Source of the DNA: Myxococcales bacterium
GTDB lineage: Bacteria; Myxococcota_A; UBA9160; SMWR01
NCBI GenBank assembly: GCA_022561775.1
Contig: JADFQO010000014.1
Span: forward strand, 1 to 63,720
Direction of reading: 5' to 3'
DNA length: 63,720 nucleotides
Under the pieces are notes generated by a model. It made no database searches, was not told the origin of the DNA, and was given only the letters and a program-made list of their open reading frames with translations. Positions 9,286 to 17,282 of this stretch are shown in pieces. How positions within the stretch are numbered: position 1 is the first letter of the stretch; the number at the start of each line of letters is the position of its first letter. Position numbers and translations under genes: made by a program.

Positions 9286-9346
9286 TTCCCTAGATCGGTA
9301 ACGACGGCATCACTTCGAGTAATTTCAGATATCGCGGTTTTGAGCG

Positions 9347-10303
9347 TTACGCGAAGACCTTCTCATCGAAGAAGATTTCGCGCTTTTTGCCGTCGAAGAC
9401 ACTTGGCAGGCTCGGGTCGAATAGGATCTTGCAGACTGATCGACGCGCCAGATCCTCTGCGTCTTTCTGAACCTTAAGCCTCTGCTCTAGGGTTAGGCCG
9501 GCTATGCGGGCACCGTGGATAACCTTAGATCGAAGATCGTAGGCGCTCTTGACGGCGTCGAAGAGCGTCTTGGCCTCTTCGCCTCTCTCAAGGAAAAGCG
9601 CAACCCTTTGCGCCATTCGGAACCGCATCTCGCGGGCATCCTGTGGACCGAAGAGAGCTTCGAGGGCGATCCAGAGCATTGCATAGCGCGGGACCCAGGC
9701 ATTCTGTTGCAGCGCGCTGAGCAAGGACAAGATAGCCGTCTCGGTTGTGCCCCCCGATTTCAGGCTGGCGATCGCCTCGTGCAAGCTGTGGGCTGCCTCG
9801 AGGTCTTGCTCGTCGTGGGCGTGGGTCGCGTCGTCGGCGGGGTGCACGCCGATCGGAATGACTCGATGCAGCTCACCCTCTCCGTTTCCCCTAGGTTCCG
9901 GGCTATGAAGAATTATCCGAATCCCGACCTGGGACGGTCGCGCGAGCCAGAGAGCTAGACTTGCAAGTTCCAGTGCGTGGTCGGCTCGATCTTGGAGGGA
10001 AAAGCCTTCTCGGTCTGGATCCGGTTCTTCGACCCGCGTGGCCTCATACCGGGTCGAGAGAGCGGTTACCGCGCCGGTAGCCCAAAGGGTTTCGAGCGCA
10101 CCGTAGTGTCTTGTGGCGCGCTCCTCACGCAACCAGGCGGGAGTCGGGCCGAGGATCACCCCATTGCCTAGCGAGAAATCCTGCGTCAGGCGCTCATCAA
10201 AGCCAAGCAGGGGGGCTACAGCGCACCACTCGTTCGTCACGGGCGCCCAGTCTACACTTCCTTCTCGCGCCACACTCCCCCCTCCCCACAAAATCCCCCA
10301 CAA
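9347..10303 (-). CDS. Apea-like HEPN protein
   Basis: Up to 318 residues. The outermost TTG start lies inside repeat B, so translation may begin at a later GTG (near 10240). The C-terminal third carries the HEPN signature: FDAVKSAYDLRSKVIHGARI, with R-x4-H (RSKVIH) as the probable catalytic or RNA-contact pair, preceded by AMLWIALEALFG. This matches the Apea-like HEPN type. HEPN proteins are commonly metal-independent RNases in toxin-antitoxin and abortive-infection systems. The N-terminal part (WLREERATRHYGALETLW, ARPSQVGIRIILHSPEPRG) is probably a sensing domain. A defence or addiction role is inferred from family and context. Confidence 0.7.
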   Translation of the reverse strand: MWGILWGGGSVAREGSVDWAPVTNEWCAVAPLLGFDERLTQDFSLGNGVILGPTPAWLREERATRHYGALETLWATGAVTALSTRYEATRVEEPDPDREGFSLQDRADHALELASLALWLARPSQVGIRIILHSPEPRGNGEGELHRVIPIGVHPADDATHAHDEQDLEAAHSLHEAIASLKSGGTTETAILSLLSALQQNAWVPRYAMLWIALEALFGPQDAREMRFRMAQRVALFLERGEEAKTLFDAVKSAYDLRSKVIHGARIAGLTLEQRLKVQKDAEDLARRSVCKILFDPSLPSVFDGKKREIFFDEKVFA

Positions 10304-10357
10304 TTGATCTGCAAGTTCGCGGGATTCCTCGGTTGACTTCCGGGGCGCACGCCCGGA
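10283..10357. repeat. Imperfect direct repeat B, right of the cargo pair
   Basis: The second copy of the repeat at 8070-8145, in the same orientation, just upstream of the promoter region of the RHH-integrase operon. The repeats enclose exactly the two convergent cargo genes. Confidence 0.65.
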
Positions 10358-10412
10358 GCGGTCCCCCTCAACTCTCTTTTAGTTGCCATGTTTATTATGC
10401 TATGATCTTCTC

Positions 10413-10610
10413 ATGAGAGGCAGCAATCAGCCCCGACGAGGGCGACCTCCGGTGCCCCCCGCAAAGAAGCGAAGCGTCCGGGTGTCGGTGATGGTCACGC
10501 CCGGCGAATACGCCGACCTGGAGCGGCTCGCCGAGTTCCAGGGGCTCTCGATGAGCACCGCATTGCACAAAATCGTGGTGCGGTCGCTGCGTAGGAGGAG
10601 ATCAAAATGA
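10413..10610 (+). CDS. Ribbon-helix-helix regulator of the integrase operon
   Basis: 65 residues from the ATG at 10413. A Pro/Arg-rich arm (RRGRPPVPPAKKR) precedes an RHH fold: strand SVRVSVMVTP, helix GEYADLERLAEFQG, helix SMSTALHKIVVRSLR. RHH proteins bind operators as dimers. The stop overlaps the integrase start as ATGA, so the two are co-translated; autoregulation of the integrase is likely. An unusually AT-rich stretch (TTGCCATGTTTATTATGCTATGAT, split as -35-like TTGCCA and -10-like TATGAT) lies at 10383-10407, but the spacing is short. Confidence 0.75.
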   Translation: MRGSNQPRRGRPPVPPAKKRSVRVSVMVTPGEYADLERLAEFQGLSMSTALHKIVVRSLRRRRSK

Positions 10611-11857
10611 AAAACAAACCGAGGGGTCGGAAGTACCGGAACCTCTACGCGAGGAAAGAGGTGATCTGGCTGGAGAAGCTCGTCCATGGGCGTCGAATTC
10701 GGCGCTCCTGCAAGACGAACGACTGGGATGTTGCTGCGGCCGTCCGCGATGAGTACGACCGGCAGACGGGAGCTTCCCGACTACGTGGGCTCACAGTGCC
10801 GAAATTTGCAGACCTTGCCGACCGCTACCTGGAGTGGACAACCCACCTCGCTCCGACCACTCAGGACGACCGGCGGACGTTGTTGCGAACTGCGTCTTCG
10901 AAGCGCCCGGAAGGTGCGCTGCGCGCGTACTTCGGACAACTGCCGGTGGACGAGATACGCAAGCCGCTACTTCTCGAGTGGTGGGCCGCTGAGGTGGAAG
11001 GCAGGGGGCGTGCGTCTAAAACCGGGCGCAACTACCTCGACGCCTTGAGCGGTGTTCTCGCTCTTGCGGTGGATTCCGAGGTTCTCGAGGCGAATCCGGT
11101 GGACGGCTTTCGGGCGGTCCTCCGGCGGCGCAACCGAACCCAGAAGGGGAGGGCAGAGAGCGACCCGACAGCGAGCATCTGTCCGATCGAAGACCCCGCA
11201 GAGCTGGACGCGCTCGTTGCTGAATCGCGCAAGGTTGGCGGTGCCGCTCACATCGTGGATCTGCTTTGCTTCGATGCGGGGCTACGTCTCGGGGAAGCAA
11301 CGGCGCTGCGGTGGGAGGATTGCTCGTTCGGGCGCGACGCGAATGACACGACGCGCTCGGTGCGAGTTCGAGCGAGCCGGTCGCGGGGTATGTACTTGGG
11401 CAAAACAAAGAGCGGCAGGGAACGGACTGTCGCCATGTCGCGACGACTTCGGAGTGCGCTGCTCGCGCATCAACTCGCGCAGGGTAGACCCGAGTCTGGA
11501 CAGATCGCTCCGGTGGACCACGGCAACTACCGCAACCGCCACTTTCGGAAGATCTGCGAAGCGGCGGGCATCGGGTTGGCTTTGAAGGCGGACGGCAGTT
11601 CCCGACCCCGGACTCCGAAAGACCTACGGGACACGTTCGCGTCCCAGCTCCTCACGGCGGGTGTCCAGCTTGGCTACGTGAGTCGCCAACTCGGCCACTC
11701 GGACGTGAGCGTCACCGCCCGCCACTACGCGCGTTGGGCTGGTGGGGACGCCTATCGGAGCCCGCTAGAGGTACGTGAGGACGAAGTGCCTGCGGATCTG
11801 CTCTCCCGTCTCGCGGAAAAGTCCCCACAAAGTCCCCACACCGCTGCCAAAGCCTGA
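10607..11857 (+). CDS. Tyrosine integrase of the tRNA-fMet element
   Basis: 416 residues, ATG overlapping the RHH stop. The N-terminal arm-binding region (KYRNLYARKEVIWLEKLVHG) is followed by a SAM-like core-binding domain (PKFADLADRYLEWTTHL) and the catalytic domain. Visible catalytic elements are R in DAGLRLGEATALRWED, K in the KTKSGRER hairpin, KDLRDTFASQLL (box II arginine, with Lys where His is usual), LGH and the nucleophile region ARHYARW. It would recombine the 32-bp core in the tRNA. It lies 41 bp from attR, the usual position for a self-integrating element. Confidence 0.92.
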   Translation: MKNKPRGRKYRNLYARKEVIWLEKLVHGRRIRRSCKTNDWDVAAAVRDEYDRQTGASRLRGLTVPKFADLADRYLEWTTHLAPTTQDDRRTLLRTASSKRPEGALRAYFGQLPVDEIRKPLLLEWWAAEVEGRGRASKTGRNYLDALSGVLALAVDSEVLEANPVDGFRAVLRRRNRTQKGRAESDPTASICPIEDPAELDALVAESRKVGGAAHIVDLLCFDAGLRLGEATALRWEDCSFGRDANDTTRSVRVRASRSRGMYLGKTKSGRERTVAMSRRLRSALLAHQLAQGRPESGQIAPVDHGNYRNRHFRKICEAAGIGLALKADGSSRPRTPKDLRDTFASQLLTAGVQLGYVSRQLGHSDVSVTARHYARWAGGDAYRSPLEVREDEVPADLLSRLAEKSPQSPHTAAKA

Positions 11858-11864
11858 AACGGCG

Positions 11865-11895
11865 AAGCCCCGGAACCTTTCGATTCCGCGGGCTT
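11865..11895. terminator. Element-borne replacement terminator between integrase and tRNA-fMet
   Basis: Hairpin AAGCCC-CGGAA ... TTCCG-C-GGGCTT with one bulged base. It lies just after the integrase stop and just beyond the tRNA CCA end. On the minus strand it can end the tRNA transcript, replacing the native terminator now at 3645-3677; on the plus strand it can end the integrase transcript. Confidence 0.65.
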
Positions 11896-11898
11896 AGA

Positions 11899-11975
<77 letters not shown>

Positions 11976-11991
11976 ACAAATCCGGCATTCG

Positions 11992-12020
11992 TATATATCC
12001 GCTGATCGGAGGCCTGTCAA
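11992..12020 (-). promoter_or_regulatory. Sigma-70 promoter of tRNA-fMet
   Basis: On the minus strand, TTGACA (12020-12015), a 17-nt spacer and TATATA (11997-11992) lie 16 bp before the tRNA 5' end. Both boxes are near consensus with ideal spacing. Confidence 0.85.
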
Positions 12021-12077
12021 AAGGGGGGAATTGCCTCTGGGCTGCGTCGGGGCTGCACGCGTAAGTAGTTGCCTTGG

Positions 12078-12107
12078 TTGACAAATTTTGTCACTTGGTG
12101 CCAGAAT
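12078..12107 (+). promoter_or_regulatory. Promoter with overlapping palindrome before the DUF4124 gene
   Basis: TTGACA at 12078, 18 nt, then CAGAAT. The -35 box is part of a perfect inverted repeat TGACAAA-T-TTTGTCA (12079-12093), which looks like an operator. Transcription would start very close to the ATG at 12113, so the mRNA would be leaderless or translation would begin at 12125/12131. Confidence 0.45.
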
Positions 12108-12112
12108 GGGGC

Positions 12113-12721
12113 ATGGAGGCTCTTATGCTGATGCCGATTCTGCTGAAACGAAGTGGCTGCGGGCCCGCTGGGTTCGCGGTCGTTCTGGTCGCTGTGCTCG
12201 GGTTCGGGCTCGCGATCGCCACATCCGCCGTAGCCGGGGAGTTCTACTCCTGGGAAACGGCCGACGGGAATGTCGCGTTCACCGACAACCCGAAGAACAT
12301 CCCCGCGCGCTACCGCGACCAGGTGCGGGTGCGCAATTCCCAGGGGATCAAAGACTACGCGCGATTTACCGCCGAAGATTCCGTGGAGACCGCCCGCTAC
12401 TCGGACCAACTCGCGAAGCGCCTCGAAACCCTTCGCCGGTTGAACAGCGAGCGCAAGGCCGCACCCGCTGCTGCCGAGAACATCGGAGTCGCGTCGATCA
12501 CGGTTTCTGGGGTCGATCTGCGGCTTCCCGCTGCAGACACGAGCGCGCCGATCATCATCGAGAAATTGCGCGTCAAATCATCCGGCCAGATCGCCACCCG
12601 TCACGACACGATCGTGAGTCAAGGGGGTACGCCACTCGCCATCGTCCGAGGCAACCAGCAAGGCGAGGTCGACGGCGCAGCCAACGTCCTCGACGAGACC
12701 GATCTCGAGCTCTACCGCTAG
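12113..12721 (+). CDS. Exported DUF4124 domain protein
   Basis: About 202 residues. A hydrophobic signal segment (AGFAVVLVAVLGFGLAIATS) ends at AVAG, followed by the DUF4124 block EFYSWETADGNVAFTDNPKN, a small beta domain of periplasmic proteins with the pattern Y.W.D..G...y.D.P. A charged helical linker and a C-terminal beta part with QGEVDGAANVLDETDLELYR follow. The role of DUF4124 proteins is not established. The stop overlaps the stop of the convergent 12718 gene by four bases. Confidence 0.7.
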   Translation: MEALMLMPILLKRSGCGPAGFAVVLVAVLGFGLAIATSAVAGEFYSWETADGNVAFTDNPKNIPARYRDQVRVRNSQGIKDYARFTAEDSVETARYSDQLAKRLETLRRLNSERKAAPAAAENIGVASITVSGVDLRLPAADTSAPIIIEKLRVKSSGQIATRHDTIVSQGGTPLAIVRGNQQGEVDGAANVLDETDLELYR

Positions 12722-13125
12722 GGCCCCGCTGACGCCGGAGCCTGTGTCGCCGTGTCGATTTCGGCGGGATCGAACTTCAACCAGCTAGGCGGCGCGCCCG
12801 CGCGGCGCGCCGCTCTCTCGAGCTTCTCGAGGTTCTGCTGGGATCTGGCGATTTCTTCGTGCGAGAACTCGAGTTCATCCATGATCGCCTGCTTGGCGTC
12901 GCCGCGTGGGCGTCGCCGATGCCGCATGCTCTCGTAGGCGCTGAGCGCAGCCGCATTGCGCTTCTGGGCGATCGCCACCTGCTGGTTCGCGGCAAGCAGC
13001 TGCTCTCGCCACTGCGTGCGGCCCTGGGGCTGCTCGAGTTCCGGTTCCTGCGCGGTGCCGAGATTCGGGATGCTGATGCTCGCCAGTAGAGCGAGGGAGC
13101 AGGCGAGCAGAGCCCCTCGAATCAT
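12718..13125 (-). CDS. Small exported helical protein
   Basis: 135 residues. The signal peptide is MIRGALLACSLALLASISIP with a likely cut after GTAQ. The mature part is largely helical and charged (WREQLLAANQQVAIAQKRNA, QAIMDELEFSHEEIARSQQN) and is probably a coiled coil. It ends in a PSWLKFDPAEIDTA tail. The ATG at 13125 overlaps the stop of the REC-PilZ gene as ATGA, so the two are coupled. I recognise no family. Confidence 0.65.
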   Translation of the reverse strand: MIRGALLACSLALLASISIPNLGTAQEPELEQPQGRTQWREQLLAANQQVAIAQKRNAAALSAYESMRHRRRPRGDAKQAIMDELEFSHEEIARSQQNLEKLERAARRAGAPPSWLKFDPAEIDTATQAPASAGP

Positions 13126-13865
13126 GATGCGACGCCTGTTGTGGCGAGTTTGCCGCTGCGGGGGCTGGTGAATTGATAGACAAACGAATCGATCTGCTGG
13201 ACGCTGGACCGATCCAGCGCCAAGAAGCGAAGGCCCACACCCGGTGCACGGGTCTTCGGATGCCGACCCGTCCAGCGGACCTGTGCGGTCGGCCGCAGCG
13301 GTCTGCGCAGGTTCGGGAGTTTGAAGTCGAGAGTGAGCTCGGTGTCGACCAGGAGCCCCCCGAGCGACTCGATGAAGGCTCCGCCCCGCGAAAGATCGCG
13401 CATCAGGCCCCACGCGGGCGCATCGGCGCGAATCAGGCGGACGCGCACGTCCTCATCGAGCGGAGCCCGCGCAAGTGCCAGATGGCGGTCGGCGCCGAGC
13501 AGCCGTGACACCGACAGACCCAGCTGGATCCGGCTCAAGGGCTTCGTGAGAACATCGTCGGCCTGCGCGCGAACCGCGCGGGCGTGGTCTTCGGCGTCTC
13601 GGCCGGAAATCACCAGGATGACCGGCGTCCGATGCAGATCGCGATCGGCCTTGACGGCGCGGCAGAGATTGTCGCCGCACATATCCGGCATATCGAAGTC
13701 GACGATCATCACCTCGGGTCGCTCTCGCCGCGCGATTTCGAGTGCCTCGCCTCCGGTCGACGCCGTGAGGACGGTTCCCAATCGTGCGAGGAAGACAGAT
13801 CCGAGCTCGCGAAACACTGCCGTGTCATCTGCGACGAGGATCTTTTTGCGCGCTTTCCTGGCCAA
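13122..13865 (-). CDS. Response regulator with receiver and PilZ domains
   Basis: 247 residues. The receiver domain (about 8-125) shows the acidic pair ADD, phospho-acceptor Asp56 in VDFDMPDM, and the conserved Lys in DDVLTKPLS. The C-terminal PilZ domain (about 135-230) has RVRLIR and DLSRGG, matching the RxxxR and DxSxxG c-di-GMP contacts. Together they suggest a regulator that joins phosphorylation and c-di-GMP signals, typical for motility or surface behaviour in deltaproteobacterial-type genomes. The cognate histidine kinase is not nearby. It is the upstream partner of the coupled 12718 gene. Confidence 0.88.
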   Translation of the reverse strand: MARKARKKILVADDTAVFRELGSVFLARLGTVLTASTGGEALEIARRERPEVMIVDFDMPDMCGDNLCRAVKADRDLHRTPVILVISGRDAEDHARAVRAQADDVLTKPLSRIQLGLSVSRLLGADRHLALARAPLDEDVRVRLIRADAPAWGLMRDLSRGGAFIESLGGLLVDTELTLDFKLPNLRRPLRPTAQVRWTGRHPKTRAPGVGLRFLALDRSSVQQIDSFVYQFTSPRSGKLATTGVAS

Positions 13866-13884
13866 AGTCCGGTCTCCGACCCGC

Positions 13885-14322
13885 CTATCGTGAGCCGTTC
13901 AACTCGCTCGCAATCGCATCCAGATTGGGGCGCACCCGCCAGGCGTTCGCGGCGCTCGCCTCGCGGTACCACTCTTGATGTTCGCGGATCCTCTTTTCGA
14001 CCAACGTCCTGATCGAGTAGGCGTGGTAGACGACGTCTACGGTTGCGGTGTCCGAGCCCTCACCAAATTGCAGTGGTCCGGTTTCGAAATCGCTGAAGCG
14101 GATGTCCCGAAAGCGCTCGGCGATGTTCAGATAGTCGGTCGCTACCGCGGGATCGACATAGGCGCTCGCGCCCTCGATTTCGCCCCAACGCACCAATTCC
14201 GTATAACGGCGTTGTGCATCCTTGAGCGCTCTCTCTTTGCCTGTTAAATCAAATGACGCAATCGCACAGCCGAGCGTCGCGAGTAACGCGAAGCCGAGCA
14301 GGGGCCCTATCGCTAACCGCAT
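13885..14322 (-). CDS. Probable lipoprotein of unknown function
   Basis: 145 residues. The N-terminus MRLAIGPLLGFALLATLGC looks like a lipoprotein signal, though T-L-G-C is not a perfect lipobox. The mature part resembles small SnoaL/NTF2-like folds: KDAQRRYTELVRWGEIEGAS, YVDPAVATDYL, then a beta stretch TATVDVVYHAYS and EHQEWYREASAANAWRVRP. It lies 19 bp upstream of the REC-PilZ gene on the same strand and is probably in the same operon. Confidence 0.65.
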   Translation of the reverse strand: MRLAIGPLLGFALLATLGCAIASFDLTGKERALKDAQRRYTELVRWGEIEGASAYVDPAVATDYLNIAERFRDIRFSDFETGPLQFGEGSDTATVDVVYHAYSIRTLVEKRIREHQEWYREASAANAWRVRPNLDAIASELNGSR

Positions 14323-14409
14323 ACCGCTCCCTCCTTCCCAAACCGGCAGAGTTGATTCGAGACGATCGATCCGGCGCAGCTTTTTCTATCGGCCCATCTG
14401 CGCATTGGC

Positions 14410-15444
14410 ATGAGTGGGGTGTGTTACCATCCGGTCCGCCGCAATCACCAGCGATTCTTCCAGGGGTTTCCGATCGGCTTCCAACTCGGAATCGATCTCG
14501 GGGGCAGCAAACTCGCGATCGCCATCGCGGACCCGGACGGCAGGCTGATCGCGCACAAGACGCGACCCAGCCGGTTCAGCGGCGATCCCGAAGCCGACCT
14601 CTCGGCGATTGCGGCAGACGCCGCGGATCTGGTCTCTGAAAGCGGCCTGACCGCGTCGGATTTCGACGCGGCGGGGCTTTCGGTGCCGGGCCCGATCGAC
14701 CACGAGCGCGGTGCGATCCTCGACCCTCCCAACCTACCCGGCTGGCAAGAGGTGCCGCTTCGAGCCCGGATGAGCGAGCTCCTCGGGTTACCCGTGCGAC
14801 TCGAAAATGATGCCAACGCGGCCGCGCTCGCCGAGTGGCACTACGGCGCGGGCCGGGGCGCTCACAACCTGGTCTATCTCACGATGTCGACCGGAGTCGG
14901 CGCTGGATTGATCCTCGATGATCGGCTGTATCGCGGTCATCGGGGCCGTGCGAGCGAATTCGGGCACGCCTGCGTCGAGTGGGAGGGCGAACGCTGCGGC
15001 TGTGGCCGGCGCGGCTGTCTGGAGGCGTATCTGGGGGGCGCGGCCTGGACTCGGCGCTTGCGCGAAATCACACCCACGACGAGCCGAGTTTGCGTGCTCG
15101 CGGGCGATCGCGGGCTCGTGCTGCCGGAGCACGTCGTCGCGGCAGCGGGGGAGGGGGATGCCTTCGCGCGCGAGGAGATGGGACGCTTCAACCACTACCT
15201 GGCGCGCGCGATCGCCGCGCTCACCTTCGCGCTCGCTCCCGAAGTGGTCGTGCTCGGGACGATTGCGGCGGCGGCGGGCGAAAAGCTCTGTTTCGAACCC
15301 GTCCGCGCGTTGGTGGATGCCCAGGTCTGGCCGACCCTCCGCGATGGAATGCGCATCGTTCCGAGCGGCCTGGGCGACAAACTCCCGTATTACGCGGGTG
15401 TGTGTGCGGCGATCGACGGTTTGGCAGGGAGTCTTTCGGATTAG
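14410..15444 (+). CDS. ROK-family sugar kinase (glucokinase-like)
   Basis: About 344 residues. Conserved ROK features: LGIDLGGSKLAIAIADPDG (phosphate-binding loop), LSVPGPIDHERGAIL, RLENDANAAALAEWHYGAG (catalytic Asp), MSTGVGAGLILDDRLYRG, and the zinc site CVEWEGERCGCGRRGCLEAY. These fit an ATP-dependent hexose kinase rather than a ROK repressor, as no N-terminal DNA-binding domain exists. The true start may be later than 14410, because the family normally begins just before the LGIDLGG block. The sugar substrate cannot be set from sequence. Confidence 0.85.
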   Translation: MSGVCYHPVRRNHQRFFQGFPIGFQLGIDLGGSKLAIAIADPDGRLIAHKTRPSRFSGDPEADLSAIAADAADLVSESGLTASDFDAAGLSVPGPIDHERGAILDPPNLPGWQEVPLRARMSELLGLPVRLENDANAAALAEWHYGAGRGAHNLVYLTMSTGVGAGLILDDRLYRGHRGRASEFGHACVEWEGERCGCGRRGCLEAYLGGAAWTRRLREITPTTSRVCVLAGDRGLVLPEHVVAAAGEGDAFAREEMGRFNHYLARAIAALTFALAPEVVVLGTIAAAAGEKLCFEPVRALVDAQVWPTLRDGMRIVPSGLGDKLPYYAGVCAAIDGLAGSLSD

Positions 15445-15453
15445 GGCGTGAAG

Positions 15454-17172
15454 CTAGTTGTCGGGGTTCTCGCTCGAATCGCCTTGGAGTTGCCTGCTGA
15501 TCTGTTCCGAGAAGTCTCTCATCGCGATTATGCTGCGCGCCACTTCGGGCAGACGCTCGCTGCTTTTTCGCGCGCTCTCCAGCATCGAAACGACCGACTC
15601 GGCAACACCTTGGCTGGCCTGTTCGTGCGACGCGGTCTTGCTCTGGATCGATGCGATCAACTCGGTGATCGCGGCGATGTTGGCGGTGATGTAGCGACTG
15701 GAGGATCGTTGCTCCTCGGTGGAACTGGTCATCTGGCGGCACATATTGAGGGATTGCGTGGCGTTGCTCAGGATCCGCTCGGTCGCGAGGCTCTGTTCCG
15801 CAAGCGCCGCCGAGATCTGCTGTACCTGCGCCGAGGTCGTCGAGGCCGACTCGGCGACGTGCCGCGAATTGCGCGCCTGTTCCTCGGCGGCGCGGCTGAT
15901 CTCCGACACCCTGCCGCTCGCATCGTGCGCGTTGTCGCGGATCCGGTCGAGCGCTTCTCCTGCGCCCCTCGAGCGCTTCACGCCTTGCTCGACGGCGTCG
16001 ATCCCGGCAGCCATGGCGCGCACGGCGTTCTCGCTTTGTTCCTGGACCGACTCGATCAGGGATTCGATCTCCTTGGTGCTCACGGTGGTTCGCCGCGCGA
16101 GGGTCTTGACCTGCTCGGCGACCACGGCAAACGCCTTGCCGTGTTCACCTGCCTGTGCGGCGATGATCGCGGCATTGAGTGACAGCAGATTGGTTTCGTC
16201 ACTGATCCCATTGATCACGCTCGCGATCTCGCCGATCGCGCCGATTCGATCCGCCAACCCCTCGAGTGCGGTCTTGGCATCCTGCGTCAAGTCGCGAATC
16301 TGGGCGATGCCATCGATGGTCTCACCGACCGCCCGCGAGCCCTCTTCGGCGCTCTGCGTGACCTGGTCGGTCAGTTCCGATGCGGACCGGACGTGGCTGC
16401 CGACTTCGCGGATGGCGTGGTCCATTTGCGAAATCGATGCCGCGGTTTCCTCGGCTACCTCCTGGACTGCGCTGCCGCTTTCGGCGACGCGGCGAATCTG
16501 GGCGTTGAGCTCGTGGACCGCCGAGGTGGAAGACTCCACGTTTTCGCTAAGTGCATTCGAGCTGGTCGCGACCTGGTCGATCGCGGTTCCCATCTGCATG
16601 ATCGAGGAAGCCGTCTCTTCGTTCGAGTTCGCGAGATTCACGATCTCGGCGTTGATCCCTCGAATCGAGGTATTGATGTTGGCGAGCAGGGAAGAGGTCT
16701 CTTCCACCGACGCCTCCTGATCCTCCGCGCCCTTGTTGAGTTCGGACATCGCAACCGCGATCCCGGCCGGGATTTCGAAAAGACTCGACGCGAGATCATC
16801 AATCTTTTCACCCGAATTCTGGAGATACTCGATAAATTGGTTGAACGATTTTGCGACCTCCGCGAATTCTCCGATCGCGTGGGGCTCGAGCCGCACCGAG
16901 CGATCCCCACCGAGTACCGCGAGCAGGGCCTTCTGGATGTCTGCTCGCTGACGGGCGCGCGCTGCGCTGGCACGTTGCTCGAGAAGCCCGACTGGCACGC
17001 CGGCCAGGAGCAGCGCGGCGCCAGCGGTCAGCCAATTTCCCGTCAGGTGGTAAGCGAACAGGCCGATGGCACCGGTTGCAAGCGCGGCCGCCGCGGTTCG
17101 AGCGGAAGGCGCCCAAGAGGCCTTCGCCGAGACCGGATTTCCCGAATTCACCGCACAGATCTCCCCATCCAA
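15454..17172 (-). CDS. Methyl-accepting chemotaxis-type protein without sensor domain
   Basis: 572 residues. Two close membrane helices near residues 25-65 (AAAALATGAIGLFAYHLTGN and LTAGAALLLAGVPVGLLEQR) leave no periplasmic domain. A HAMP-like linker and a long coiled coil follow. The signalling tip is clear: ASVINGISDETNLLSLNAAI, IAAQAGEHGKAFAVVAEQVK. The tip departs slightly from the usual EAARAGE. With no ligand domain it may sense membrane or internal cues. No che genes are in view. Confidence 0.85.
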   Translation of the reverse strand: MDGEICAVNSGNPVSAKASWAPSARTAAAALATGAIGLFAYHLTGNWLTAGAALLLAGVPVGLLEQRASAARARQRADIQKALLAVLGGDRSVRLEPHAIGEFAEVAKSFNQFIEYLQNSGEKIDDLASSLFEIPAGIAVAMSELNKGAEDQEASVEETSSLLANINTSIRGINAEIVNLANSNEETASSIMQMGTAIDQVATSSNALSENVESSTSAVHELNAQIRRVAESGSAVQEVAEETAASISQMDHAIREVGSHVRSASELTDQVTQSAEEGSRAVGETIDGIAQIRDLTQDAKTALEGLADRIGAIGEIASVINGISDETNLLSLNAAIIAAQAGEHGKAFAVVAEQVKTLARRTTVSTKEIESLIESVQEQSENAVRAMAAGIDAVEQGVKRSRGAGEALDRIRDNAHDASGRVSEISRAAEEQARNSRHVAESASTTSAQVQQISAALAEQSLATERILSNATQSLNMCRQMTSSTEEQRSSSRYITANIAAITELIASIQSKTASHEQASQGVAESVVSMLESARKSSERLPEVARSIIAMRDFSEQISRQLQGDSSENPDN

Positions 17173-17282
17173 GACCTCAGTGGAGGATCGGCGTCACCCA
17201 CCGGCAGCTTGAGGGCTCGTGCCGTGGATTTCGCAAATCCAGCCGCGGATTCGACGCGCGGCTGGGGTTTCCGACGGGAGCG

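Larger units (their letters stand above)
3716..11898. mobile_element. 8.2-kb integrative element at tRNA-fMet (satellite/IME-like)
   Basis: Bounded by the 32-bp att repeats, with the integrase next to attR, as in phage satellites and integrative mobilizable elements. Modules in order: a minus-strand DUF5681 protein and a tiny overlapping ORF; a 218-aa unknown; an excisionase-like HTH protein; a primase/DUF3631 protein; a convergent cargo pair; an RHH protein; the integrase. No capsid, tail, relaxase or conjugation genes are visible, so it probably relies on a helper to move. The 8248-9285 stretch looks less GC-rich than the host by eye. Confidence 0.85.

Noticed and set aside
9515-9958. 147-residue plus-strand frame opposite the HEPN gene
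   Set aside because: No domain, and the opposite strand carries the HEPN signature with coherent length.
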